Positions 16,671 to 24,667 of a stretch of DNA of 27,037 nucleotides are shown here, one piece after another. The DNA is from Syntrophomonadaceae bacterium. Its GTDB lineage: Bacteria > Bacillota_D > Dethiobacteria > DTU022. Position numbers and translations under genes: made by a program. Numbering within the stretch: the first letter of the stretch is position 1; every line of letters starts with the position of its first letter. The notes under the pieces are model-generated. The model saw nothing but the letters and a program-made list of their open reading frames with translations, had not been told where the DNA came from and ran no database searches. The stretch is from NCBI GenBank assembly GCA_003551865.1, contig PUNU01000284.1, positions 1-27,037 on the forward strand. The letters run 5' to 3'.

Positions 16671-18823
16671 ACTCGGCGGGCCTGCTTGATGGAAAGGGTA
16701 ATGCGGCCGCGTTCACGGTCGATGGAAAGGATCTTTACCCGCACTGCTTCTTCGATCTGGAGCACTTCCAGGGGGTGTTTGATGTAGCGGTCGGCAATTT
16801 CAGAGATATGCACCAGCCCGTCCTGGTGAACGCCGATGTCCACAAAGGCCCCGAAGTCGACGATGTTGCGCACGATACCGGTTAAGATCATTCCCGCTTC
16901 AAGGTTTTCCAGCCTGGTAACGGTCTGTTGGAAGACGGGCAGGGGCAGATCTTCACGGGGGTCTCTTGCCGGCCTGCGGAATTCGTCCAAAATGTCTTTA
17001 ACCGTAGGTTCCCCTGCTGCAAGCTTAACCGCCAGGGCGGAAATTTCTGCAGGAGAGAGGACGGGCACCGCTTCCAAGTGGCCCAGCTGCTCCGGGCTGA
17101 TCTGCAGCTCGCTCATGAGCTGTTCCGCCAGCTCGTAAGATTCCGGGTGAACGGCGCTTCTTTCCAGGTAGTTTTCGCTTTCCGGCAGGCGCAGGAAACC
17201 GGCGCACTGCTTGAACACTTGCGGCCCCAGCCCGGACACTTCAAGCAGTTCCACCCTGGATTGGAAGGTTCCTTTTTTGTTGCGCAGGGCGATGATCTTT
17301 TCAGCCACGCTGCTGTTGATCCCTGCCACGTAAGATAGCAGGGCCGCCGAGGCGCTGTTTAAATCGACGCCCACGCTGTTGACACATTCCTCCACCACTC
17401 CGGCAAGGACCCTGTCCAGCTCCTTTGCCGGCATGTCGTGCTGGTACTGGCCCACCCCGATGGCTTGCGGATCGATTTTAACCAGCTCCGCCAGGGGATC
17501 CTGGAGGCGGCGGGCGATAGAGACGGCGCTTCTTTCGGCCACATCCAGGGAGGGAAATTCCTTCCGGGCTGTTTTCGAGGCCGAGTAGACGCTGGCTCCG
17601 GCTTCGTTGACGATCGTATACTGCAGGTCGTCCAGGCTTTCTTCTTCAATCAGGGCGGCCACAAAGGCCTCGCTTTCGCGGGAAGCGGTGCCGTTGCCGA
17701 TGGCGATGCAATTGACCTGATGTTCTTTTAAGAGGGCAAGTACTTTTTTCTTCGCCCCTGTCCGATCGTTTTTCGGCGCTGTGGGGAAAACCGCTGCCGT
17801 TTGGAGCAGTTCGCCTGTTTCCGATACGCAGGCCAGCTTGCATCCCGTTCTGTAACCGGGGTCCCAGCCCATGACCCGCCTGTTGCGGATGGGGGGAACA
17901 AGCAGCCGCTTCTTCAAGTTTTCCTTGAATACGGTCAAAGCACCGGCAATTGCTTGCTCGAGCAGTTCCTGCCAGCTTTCCCGCTCCAGGGAAGGGTGCA
18001 GGAGCCGTTTGAAGCTGTCGGCGGCAGCTTCTTCCAACAGTTTGCGGCAGGCATCGTTTTGCTCTTCTTTCAGGTAGCCGGCAGAGACAACGGGCAGAGC
18101 TTTTTCCGCCGGGAGATCAATTCTACAGGCCAGGATCCCTTCCTTTACCCCGCGGTTGACAGCCAGCACGCGGTGGTTCTTGATCTTTGCCAGCGGTTCT
18201 TCAAAATCCTCGTAGTGATCGTAAGTATGATCTTCTATTCCTTCTGTCTTCTTAACTGCCACCCGCCCCAGACGGCGGTACAGAGAGCGCAGGTTCTTGC
18301 GCACTGCAGCGTCATCGGAAATCATCTCGGCGATGATGTCTTGGGCACCCTTGATAGCTTCTTCCAGGCCGGGAAGCTCTTTTTCGGGGTCAACAAAAAC
18401 GGCCGCTTCGGCCGGTGGATCGCAATTACCCTCCAGGATCATTAAAGCCAGCGGCTCCAGGCCCCTGCCCCGGGCTAATGATGCACGAGTTTTCTTCTTC
18501 GGGCGGTAAGGGCGGTAGAGGTCCTCTATTTCAGCTACCGTGGTCGCCCCGGCCAGGGTTTTTGCGAGCTCTTCGCTTAAAACACCCAGGTTCTCTAAAA
18601 GGTGTTTAACCTCCTCGCGGCGCTGTTCCAGGTTGCGGTACTGTCCCAGCTTTTCCTGCAGCAGGCGGACCTCTTCGTCCGTCAAGCCGCCGGTCATCTC
18701 CTTGCGGTAGCGGGCGATAAAGGGCACAGTGTTACCTTCGTCCAGAAGCGCCGCCGTATGACTCACCTGCCCTAGATTGATTTTTAGGTCTCCGGCAATG
18801 CGCTTGTAGATAGCTTCGTTCAT
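16667..18823 (-). CDS. tex: Tex-family S1 RNA-binding transcription accessory protein
   Basis: 718 residues, normal for Tex. Nucleic-acid-binding protein of the cytosol related to eukaryotic Spt6, thought to act in transcription; its exact role in Firmicutes is not settled. Seen: helical N-terminal region with TVPFIARYRKEMTGGLTDEEV, a central YqgF-like fold beginning VMGWDPGYRTGCKLA (about 316), helix-hairpin-helix segment with LNSASAALLSYVAGI and VSGLGPQVFKQCAGFLRL (about 490-550), and a C-terminal S1 domain (about 640-715) with GIVRNIVDFGAFVDIGVHQDGLVH. Start ATG 18823; the upstream ribosome binding site on the minus strand is the GGGAGA run about 9 nt away. It has its own promoter and is convergent with asnB. 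No anomalies seen. Confidence 0.95.
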   Translation of the reverse strand: MNEAIYKRIAGDLKINLGQVSHTAALLDEGNTVPFIARYRKEMTGGLTDEEVRLLQEKLGQYRNLEQRREEVKHLLENLGVLSEELAKTLAGATTVAEIEDLYRPYRPKKKTRASLARGRGLEPLALMILEGNCDPPAEAAVFVDPEKELPGLEEAIKGAQDIIAEMISDDAAVRKNLRSLYRRLGRVAVKKTEGIEDHTYDHYEDFEEPLAKIKNHRVLAVNRGVKEGILACRIDLPAEKALPVVSAGYLKEEQNDACRKLLEEAAADSFKRLLHPSLERESWQELLEQAIAGALTVFKENLKKRLLVPPIRNRRVMGWDPGYRTGCKLACVSETGELLQTAAVFPTAPKNDRTGAKKKVLALLKEHQVNCIAIGNGTASRESEAFVAALIEEESLDDLQYTIVNEAGASVYSASKTARKEFPSLDVAERSAVSIARRLQDPLAELVKIDPQAIGVGQYQHDMPAKELDRVLAGVVEECVNSVGVDLNSASAALLSYVAGINSSVAEKIIALRNKKGTFQSRVELLEVSGLGPQVFKQCAGFLRLPESENYLERSAVHPESYELAEQLMSELQISPEQLGHLEAVPVLSPAEISALAVKLAAGEPTVKDILDEFRRPARDPREDLPLPVFQQTVTRLENLEAGMILTGIVRNIVDFGAFVDIGVHQDGLVHISEIADRYIKHPLEVLQIEEAVRVKILSIDRERGRITLSIKQARRV

Positions 18824-18856
18824 CGCTGATTCTCCCGGGGATTCGGCCAGGTTTTG

Positions 18857-18886
18857 CCTGCCCCTGCAAGGAGCAAAGGGGGCAGG
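18857..18886. other. GC-rich hairpin in the tex leader
   Basis: CCTGCCCC at 18857-18864 pairs with GGGGCAGG at 18879-18886 across a 14-nt loop. It lies in the predicted 5' leader of tex (minus strand) and could affect translation or stability. On the plus strand it is followed by TTTTT, but no plus-strand gene ends there. Confidence 0.45.
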
Positions 18887-18905
18887 ATACTTTTTAACCC
18901 CTCTT

Positions 18906-18933
18906 ATTATCTCATAAAGAGTTAGTAACTCAA
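18906..18933 (-). promoter_or_regulatory. Promoter of tex with overlapping palindrome
   Basis: On the minus strand TTGAGT (complement of 18928-18933) and GATAAT (complement of 18906-18911) are 16 bp apart. The palindrome GAGTTAGTAACTC (18919-18931) covers the spacer and part of the -35 box and could be an operator. Confidence 0.45.
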
Positions 18934-18978
18934 GGCTTTTTTGCTTTTAGGGGCAGGGGGTAATGTGGTATGATCTAG

Positions 18979-19010
18979 CTGCAGTTAACAGCATTTGCTG
19001 TTAACTGCAG
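18979..19010. promoter_or_regulatory. Perfect 14-bp inverted repeat upstream of the flavoprotein gene
   Basis: CTGCAGTTAACAGC (18979-18992) and GCTGTTAACTGCAG (18997-19010) are exact inverted repeats separated by ATTT. It follows a possible -10 box TATGAT (18970-18975) and ends 43 bp before the ATG at 19054. It may be an operator bound by a dimeric regulator or a stable hairpin in the leader. There is no T run behind it, so it is not a terminator. Confidence 0.6.
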
Positions 19011-19053
19011 GATGATTATTATACGGTAACTGTCAAGAAAGGGTTGATAATTA

Positions 19054-19764
19054 ATGAAAGTAACTGTATTTAACGGCAGCCCGAGAGGGCGAAGAAGCAA
19101 CACCCACCAGATCGTGGAGCCCCTGCTGGAAGGGGCGCGGGAAGCCGGGGCGGAAACGGAGGAAGTATTCTTGATTGAGAAGGATATCAAACACTGCCGC
19201 GGATGTTTTGCCTGCTGGGAGAAAACACCGGGGGTGTGTGCCATCAAGGATGACATGGCGGATCTGATGAGGCTTTTTTTGGACTCTGATTATGTCGGCC
19301 TGGCCACCCCGGTATACGGGATGTTGATGACTGCGGTTCTTAAGAATTTTACCGACCGTTTTTTGCCGCTGGCGATGCCCCATATTGAGCGGGGTGAAGA
19401 CGGCAGCTTCTACCATGAAGGCAGGGTCAGGCGGATGCCCCGGCAGTTTTTTATCGCCAATGCCGGATTTCCCGGCGAACATAACTTCGATTTGCTCAAG
19501 CCCTACATCGGGATGCAGGAAATGGTGCTCGAGATTTATCGAAACTGCGGGGAGGCTTTACAGCCGGAGGAAGACGATGATCCGGCCCTGTTTAAAAAGC
19601 TCGAAGAGTTTCGCTCTGCTTTGCGGGAAGCCGGCCGGCAGATAGTCGCCGATGGAGAGGTGAGCAGCGAAACGGTCGATAAAATCCATATGCCCCTGAT
19701 GGATGATGAAGAGTATATGAAGCAGGCCAATCTGTACTGGGATGAGCAGATAGATAAAGCCTAG
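19054..19764 (+). CDS. Flavodoxin-fold NAD(P)H oxidoreductase, iron-sulfur flavoprotein type
   Basis: 236 residues, cytosolic. Expected to bind FMN and transfer electrons; the physiological partner is unknown. Seen: N-terminal FMN phosphate loop FNGSPRGRRSNTHQ (6-19), a compact cysteine motif Cys48-x2-Cys51-x2-Cys54-x7-Cys62 followed by IKDDM, and the second flavin-binding region ATPVYGMLMTAVLKNFTDR. The cysteine spacing is that of iron-sulfur flavoproteins (Isf), which carry a [4Fe-4S] cluster and reduce oxygen, peroxide or other acceptors in anaerobes. The acidic C-terminal extension after about residue 170 has no assigned role. Start ATG 19054, with AAAGGG about 10 nt upstream. Transcribed divergently from tex; the palindrome in the shared gap may regulate it. 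A multimeric flavodoxin-like FMN reductase without cluster is the alternative. Confidence 0.85.
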   Translation: MKVTVFNGSPRGRRSNTHQIVEPLLEGAREAGAETEEVFLIEKDIKHCRGCFACWEKTPGVCAIKDDMADLMRLFLDSDYVGLATPVYGMLMTAVLKNFTDRFLPLAMPHIERGEDGSFYHEGRVRRMPRQFFIANAGFPGEHNFDLLKPYIGMQEMVLEIYRNCGEALQPEEDDDPALFKKLEEFRSALREAGRQIVADGEVSSETVDKIHMPLMDDEEYMKQANLYWDEQIDKA

Positions 19765-19976
19765 CTGCGTCAGCCTCTGATGCCGGCGAGATAATCCCTT
19801 ATTCCTGAAAGGAAGCGGACACATTTTTGCGAAGTGAACAAGAGAGCTAGCCGGTGTCGAGTACGGCAATAAGTGAGTCAAGTGCAGCGAGAATTTGCCC
19901 GTGCTTTAATTTTAACCATTACCCGGCAGCTGCCGTTAGCCGTTAATAGATAACAGCCCGGGAGGGGATATATATC

Positions 19977-22616
19977 GTGGATGAGCACAGAGCCTCTTTG
20001 CCCCTGGTTGTAGGCCTGGAAGAGGAAGCGGCCCGGGAATCCAGCCTGACCGGCGGAAAGGGAGCAAACCTGGCAAAGTTGATTGCCGGCGGGTTTCCCG
20101 TTCCGGGCGGATTTTGTGTGACCACCGGGGTCTGCCGTGAATTTCTCGGCGACCCCGAGGTGAAAAGGCAGGTCGAAGTGCTGGAGCAAACAGAACCCCC
20201 GGAAAGCGGCAGAAGCAAAGAAATTGCTGCAAAAATACGTTCCCTGATTGAAGAGAAAAAGCTCCCCGGGACGGTCACCGGGTCCCTCCTGGAAGAGCGG
20301 CTGGAGCACGGAGAAACCTACGCCGTCCGTTCCAGTGCCACGGCCGAAGATCTGCCCGCCGCTTCTTTTGCCGGACAGCACGACACGATCCTCGGTGTGA
20401 CGGGCAGCAGGGAAACGGCCGCCGCCGTGGTTAAATGTATGGCCGGCCTTTTTACCGACCGGGCGGTGGCTTACCGCAAGGCCAGGGGGATAGCCCATAC
20501 GGCCGTGCTGATGGCCGTAGTGGTGCAAAAGATGGTCAAGGCGGATTATTCCGGGGTGCTTTTTACAGCGGACCCGGCTACAGGCAAGCGGACCGTGGCT
20601 TCTATTGACGCCTCCCCGGGGCTCGGGGAAGAGCTTGTTTCCGGGAAAATTACCGCTGTAAATATAAAGATCGATCGGCAAAGGGAGGAGATAATTGCTC
20701 GCTCTTCCGATTCGGACCGGCTCTTGTCCGACGAGCAGGTAAGAGAACTAAGTTTTATGGGGGCAAGGGCAGAATCTTTCTTTGGAGCTCCCCAGGACCT
20801 GGAATGGTCTTTTGCCGGCGATCAGCTCTGGATTTTGCAGGCCCGCCCGATAACCACTCTTTTTCCGCTGCCCGAGCCTCCGCCGCAGGATGAAGGCCTT
20901 CACGTTTACTACAGCTGGAACCACCGCCAGGGGATGACCGCGGTGATGCCGCCGCTGGTAGTCGACTACTGGCTACGGACCATGGACTCGCTTTTCAACT
21001 TGCTTGGCGTCAGGCCGCCCGGCGGTTCGTTGGGCAAGGCGGCCGGAGGGCTGATCTATCTTGACGTAACAGCCTTTTTGCGCTCCAGGCGGATGGCCCC
21101 GAAAATAATTGCCGGTCTCCACGATTTTGACAGGCAGGCAGTGCCGGTTTTGGAGGCCATTATTGAGCGGTGGCGCGAGGAACTGGCCAGGATGCCCCTG
21201 ATCAAGGGGGTATCTTTGGCGCAAACCATACCTTCCGGTTTTAAGCTGGCTTTTTTTGCCCTGAAATCGGTGGGAACTGTGATTAAAAGTTTGTGCAGCA
21301 GGGCCTATACCCGGGCGCCGCAGCAAAGCCGTGAGTTGGCCGGGAAGATCGTGCGGGAAATGATTGCCAAAATTCATGCCGGTGAAACGGTCCGGGAACG
21401 CCTGCAGGTTCTTTTTGCCGAAAAACCCGACTTCTTGTGGGGTCTCCTCAAACCGACCCTGCTTTTATGGAACATCTACTTTTACCGGACCCTGTTAAAA
21501 AAACTGTGCCCGGAGACGGAGCAGGCTTTCGAGCCCCTCGAACGGGGCCTGCGCGAAAATGTTACCACCGCGATGATGCTTGAACTGGGAGATCTTGCCG
21601 ATTTGGCCCGGGATTACCCCCAGGTCGAAGGGACCCTGGCCGGGGGCGGCGACCTGGAAGCAATCCGCCCCGTTGAAGGTGGCGGGGAGTTCGTGGAATC
21701 CTTTGAAAACTTTCTGCACCGCTACGGTTTTCGAGCTTCGGGGGAGATAGAATTCAGCCGCCCGCGCTATGAAGAGGATCCTTCCGCACTGCTGGCAGCA
21801 ATTCGCAGTACCCTCGGCAGGGGGACCCGGGGCGAGCACCGCAGGCATCTGGCGGAGCTGGAGGCCGGAGCCGAAGAGACAATCAGGCGGCTTGAAAAAG
21901 CTGCGGCCGGACGGTTCATGGGTTTTTTGCGCCGGCGCCTGGTGCGGCCCTTCGCCCTGCGTTACCGGAGCTACCTTTCCGTACGGGAACTGCCCAAGTT
22001 TGCGCTTTCCAGGTTACTGGCTGAAACGAGGCGGCAGGTCCTGGATGCGGGCAGCCGGCTTGAAAGCGAGGGCACGCTTGCCAGGGCCGGCGATGTGTGG
22101 TTCTTCAAATTCGGGGAACTGATGGAAGCTCTTGAAGAGCCCCGCAAACCTTTGGCGGTTGATATGCAACAGCGCAGGGCCGAGCACGAGTGGTACAAAA
22201 GGCTTAAAGCTCCCCGGGTCATTTTAAGTGACGGCGAAGTGCCCCCTGCGGAGGCCGCTTCCCGGGAAGGAGAAAGCTATGTCGGCATTCCCACCGCCGG
22301 GGGTGAGGCGGAAGGTACTGTCAGGGTTGTTTTTGATCCCGAAAGCGCGGCCCTTAAAGCCGGGGAAATCCTTGTCGCCCCGCATACCGACCCCGGCTGG
22401 ACCCCGCTTTTTCTTAATGCCGGCGGCTTGATTACTGATGTAGGCGGGGCGATGACGCATGGTTCCCTGGTAGCCCGCGAATACGGCATTCCTTCGGTAG
22501 TCTTGGCCGAAGCCACTTCCTTACTGGAAAACGGACAGGAAGTTCATGTGGACGGCAACCGCGGCCTGGTCACCGTTACGAAGCCGCGGGAGGACGGCCG
22601 CTTGGATCATGAATAA
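19977..22616 (+). CDS. Rifampin-phosphotransferase/PEP-synthase-like phosphotransferase
   Basis: 879 residues. Three-part enzyme: N-terminal ATP-grasp domain of the PPDK type (GGKGANLAKL near residue 25, YAVRSSATAEDL, DLEWSF, LQARPITT), a large central domain, and a C-terminal phosphohistidine swivel domain with GGAMTHGS, His828. Such enzymes split ATP to AMP and phosphate and pass a phosphate through the histidine to a substrate. PEP synthase has a TIM-barrel pyruvate domain after the swivel domain, which is absent here. The layout, length, C-terminal position of the histidine and the segment WNHRQGMTAVMPPL match rifampin phosphotransferases (Rph) better. Whether the substrate is an antibiotic or something else cannot be read from sequence. 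Start GTG 19977 behind GGGAGGGG at 19960-19967. No neighbour explains it; monocistronic with a terminator. Confidence 0.85.
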   Translation: MDEHRASLPLVVGLEEEAARESSLTGGKGANLAKLIAGGFPVPGGFCVTTGVCREFLGDPEVKRQVEVLEQTEPPESGRSKEIAAKIRSLIEEKKLPGTVTGSLLEERLEHGETYAVRSSATAEDLPAASFAGQHDTILGVTGSRETAAAVVKCMAGLFTDRAVAYRKARGIAHTAVLMAVVVQKMVKADYSGVLFTADPATGKRTVASIDASPGLGEELVSGKITAVNIKIDRQREEIIARSSDSDRLLSDEQVRELSFMGARAESFFGAPQDLEWSFAGDQLWILQARPITTLFPLPEPPPQDEGLHVYYSWNHRQGMTAVMPPLVVDYWLRTMDSLFNLLGVRPPGGSLGKAAGGLIYLDVTAFLRSRRMAPKIIAGLHDFDRQAVPVLEAIIERWREELARMPLIKGVSLAQTIPSGFKLAFFALKSVGTVIKSLCSRAYTRAPQQSRELAGKIVREMIAKIHAGETVRERLQVLFAEKPDFLWGLLKPTLLLWNIYFYRTLLKKLCPETEQAFEPLERGLRENVTTAMMLELGDLADLARDYPQVEGTLAGGGDLEAIRPVEGGGEFVESFENFLHRYGFRASGEIEFSRPRYEEDPSALLAAIRSTLGRGTRGEHRRHLAELEAGAEETIRRLEKAAAGRFMGFLRRRLVRPFALRYRSYLSVRELPKFALSRLLAETRRQVLDAGSRLESEGTLARAGDVWFFKFGELMEALEEPRKPLAVDMQQRRAEHEWYKRLKAPRVILSDGEVPPAEAASREGESYVGIPTAGGEAEGTVRVVFDPESAALKAGEILVAPHTDPGWTPLFLNAGGLITDVGGAMTHGSLVAREYGIPSVVLAEATSLLENGQEVHVDGNRGLVTVTKPREDGRLDHE

Positions 22617-22653
22617 AAGGGGCGGACCAGAAGCGGGATAGCGGACCCGGCGG

Positions 22654-22674
22654 CGGGAAAAGGCCCGGTTTTTT
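22654..22674 (+). terminator. Probable intrinsic terminator of the Rph-like gene
   Basis: CGGG at 22654-22657 and CCCG at 22664-22667 form a short GC stem in a G/C-rich context, followed by G and six T (22669-22674). It lies about 40 bp after the stop codon at 22616. The stem is short, so strength is uncertain. Confidence 0.5.
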
Positions 22675-23000
22675 ACTGAGCCGGAGTTGAGGAAAAAGTT
22701 CATGGTAGGAAAAGTTTAGTTGCCGCCTCCCTGCTCTTCGGACTGGCTTTTCAGCCTTGAGACAACTAGGTTTTTTGGCGGCAAAACATACAATTTTAAA
22801 GCAAAACAGTGTTTCTGCCCGGGGTCTGTCTTCTTTGGGGTCAATTAGCAAAATGACGTTTCCCGGCATGGACATCATTTTGCAGGTAAAGAACCAGGTC
22901 GGGCAGTTTTTACACAGGTATTTGAGGAGATTTTCCCTGGTTTTCGCTACCTTTGAAGTTATTTTAGCTCCCGTGTTATAGGCCCTTGCTGTCTTTCGTC
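22675..23000. other. Intergenic region with a 9-bp inverted repeat
   Basis: About 330 bp between convergent genes with no supported gene. The one clear structure is GCAAAATGA (22848-22856) and TCATTTTGC (22875-22883), an exact 9-bp inverted repeat around an 18-nt loop. It may serve as a 3' end hairpin for transcripts from either side, although there is no long T run. Confidence 0.45.
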
Positions 23001-23486
23001 CTATATCACAGTCAGCTCTTTTTCCAGCAGATTATAGAGTGGCTCAAGATTGTCAACCATCTTTTTAATCCTTGAATGAGCAAGTTTCGAGCACTGGTGA
23101 TGAAAATTAAGGAAGAGGGTCAAATAGTCGGACAGCAAATGGGCGGAAGCGGCGGATAAAACGGGCGGCCTTTTTTCCGGGACGGGGCTTTTCATCAATG
23201 TGATCAGGCGCTCATGCCAGTCCAGGCTGCCGGGTATCCATTTGTCAATGGTCCTGGCAATATTAAGCAGGCTGTCTTCAACCAGCAGGTAGAAATCATA
23301 AAACAGGCAGCCAAAATAGTACAGGCGATATTTGTCGGCACCGGAAAGCAGTTCCTCGTTGCCGGTCACTTCATCGACGATCTTTTTCATTTCCGCAAGG
23401 TTGCTTTTGATCGCCCTGGATGTTTTTTCAAGGTTTTGCCTTGATGGGGGAGATGATTTGTACTGATACTTTTTGATATCTAACAT
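23001..23486 (-). CDS. Orphan HepT-like (HEPN) protein with degenerate active site
   Basis: About 161 residues, all-helical, cytosolic. It matches the pattern of HepT-like ribonuclease toxins: a central LFYDFYLLVEDSLLNIARTID helix, the DWHERLITLM segment, a VLSAASAHLLSDYLTLFLNF helix and the final LEPLYNLLEKEL. In active relatives the helix after that contains RFRHxFRN with the RNase Arg/His; here it reads NFHHQCSKLAH, so the arginines and the usual second histidine position are changed and activity is doubtful. HepT toxins normally pair with a MNT nucleotidyltransferase; no such gene is adjacent. Start: the open frame begins at a GTG (23516) inside an inverted-repeat element, but ATG 23486, with GAGG upstream, is more plausible. 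Could be a decayed toxin, an antitoxin-like relic, or a repurposed protein. Confidence 0.65.
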   Translation of the reverse strand: MLDIKKYQYKSSPPSRQNLEKTSRAIKSNLAEMKKIVDEVTGNEELLSGADKYRLYYFGCLFYDFYLLVEDSLLNIARTIDKWIPGSLDWHERLITLMKSPVPEKRPPVLSAASAHLLSDYLTLFLNFHHQCSKLAHSRIKKMVDNLEPLYNLLEKELTVI

Positions 23487-23511
23487 TTGCCGGTATAAAA
23501 CCTCAGGTTCC

Positions 23512-23616
23512 AGCACTACAGCGCAATGTCCGGGAATTAGCGGCGCTTTGGGGACTGTTGGAACCGCAACCTATGGCATAGCGGGCAATGCTGTAGACTA
23601 CAGGTGCTGTAGTGCT
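23512..23616. repeat. 105-bp element bounded by 11-bp perfect inverted repeats
   Basis: AGCACTACAGC (23512-23522) and GCTGTAGTGCT (23606-23616) are exact inverted repeats. Inside are two further palindromes, CTATGGCATAG (about 23571-23581) and CTGTAGACTACAG (23591-23603). Non-coding. It overlaps the extreme 5' end of the open frame of the HepT-like gene and occupies the place where a partner gene would be expected. Only one copy is present in this window, so mobility cannot be judged. Confidence 0.6.
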
Positions 23617-23679
23617 AAGGTTTTGCCAAACTCCTGCAATACATAATAACTTCGTGATTCTTTTTCCAAAACCCTGTTG

Positions 23680-23792
23680 TATAATGTTATTGCTGCAGCC
23701 TTCCTGAGGGGCGGGCCGAGACCAACAGGCCTGGGTGTCAAATGACGAGGTTGCCAGGGAATGCTCGAAGACGAGCTGTGACAATTCCAGGC
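23680..23792 (+). promoter_or_regulatory. Perfect -10 box and foldable leader upstream of the RQC-minor-1-like gene
   Basis: TATAAT at 23680-23685 suggests a start near 23692; a good -35 box is not seen. The leader can fold: GCCTGG (23729-23734) with CCAGGC (23787-23792), TGTCA (23736-23740) with TGACA (23779-23783), and an inner hairpin GCTCG-AAGA-CGAGC (23763-23776). It matches no riboswitch class whose consensus I can recall (SAM-I, cobalamin, glycine, THF, TPP, FMN, ZTP, c-di-GMP were considered). The remaining leader to 23924 is AT-rich and plain apart from the ribosome binding site. Confidence 0.4.
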
Positions 23793-23924
23793 GAGCGATC
23801 CATGAGCACCGGCTTGCAATAACTACAAACAGAAACAGAACAAACTTAATTGACAGGACATTAGATTAAAAAAATGCAGGAACACATATTTTTCACAAAC
23901 CCAAAAGAGGAGGTGCCACAACTC

Positions 23925-24501
23925 ATGGGAAAGAAAGTGAGGAGAGTTCCATATCGCCTTGAGCCACTGGATGCAGCAGATCTGCCCCCCGGATGAGATC
24001 AAGGCGATTTTACGTAGCGCCGATGGCCTCATCAGTTCGGGAGGGCGCAGTATGCTGGCCAAGATATTGAAAGGCTCCAGGGATAAAAAGCTGCTGGAGA
24101 TGAAGTATGATGAAAACCCGGTCTATAGTTATTACCGCAACCTGACCCTGGCAGAAATCACCGCACGGATAGACCGAGTAATAATTGACGACTACCTGAT
24201 GATCACCTATAGCTACCGCCTGCCGGTGTTGCTTTACACCGATGCAGTCTGGGAGATCGAAAAAGATACCTATGCCGAGGAGCTTTTAGATAAACTCCGG
24301 AACCTTCTCCCCAGCGGCGATTATTCGTTCGTACAGGAACTCAAAGATCGGGACCGGCAGTTGATCCTGCTGCTTCTGGAAAAAATTAAAATGACCGGCG
24401 ACCGGCGCTTCATTCCACTCCTGCAGTCTTGGGCTGACATTGAGTACAAGAAGGTCAAAAAGGCCATCAACATGATAATTGCCGCCTTGCGGCTGGAATG
24501 A
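23925..24501 (+). pseudogene. RQC-minor-1-like DNA-binding protein gene with a +1 frameshift in a C6 run
   Basis: The natural start is ATG 23925 behind AGAGGAGG (23906-23913), reading MGKKVRRVPYRLEPLDAADLPPG and then TGA at 23994. The rest continues in the next frame from PPDEIKAILRSADGLISSGG to the stop at 24501, including SMLAKILKGSRDKKLLE and LTLAEITARIDRVIIDDYL. Joined, this is a complete protein of about 191 residues resembling the RQC-minor-1 family, a winged-helix domain related to that of RecQ helicases. The frames meet in CCCCCC at 23985-23990; one C fewer would restore DLPPDEI. It may be a read error, a real inactivating indel, phase-variable, or a site of +1 slippage (CCC CCC GGA TGA). 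A TTG at 23959 could start a shortened 180-residue product, but it has no ribosome binding site. Confidence 0.75.
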
Positions 24502-24600
24502 GTTAATGGCCGGGGCTGTTGCATGTAAATGTTTAGAATTCGATTGTTCGACTGAAGGGTATAAAGATGTAGGCGGTATTAAGGTGGTCATCCCGGGCAT

Positions 24601-24627
24601 GTAGCAGGTACCCCGTCCCCCTGCTAT
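24601..24627 (+). repeat. Solitary GTAGCAG hairpin repeat, copy 3 of 4, with extended arms
   Basis: Left arm GTAGCAGG and right arm CCTGCTAT around the ACCCCGTCC loop. The last arm base differs, but the flanks pair further: GGGCA (24595-24599) with TGCCC (24627-24631), leaving a two-base bulge. It lies 100 bp after the stop of the RQC-minor-1-like gene. The other bases of the 273-bp gap show no gene. Confidence 0.85.
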
Positions 24628-24667
24628 GCCCTTGCCATGCAGACGGCACCATCTAATTTTAGAGCCC

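Noticed and set aside
23729..23800. GGCAACC on the minus strand, suggesting a SAM-I riboswitch
   Set aside because: The required GAUGAAACC before GGCAACC and the downstream core pairing are absent, and no suitable gene follows on that strand.
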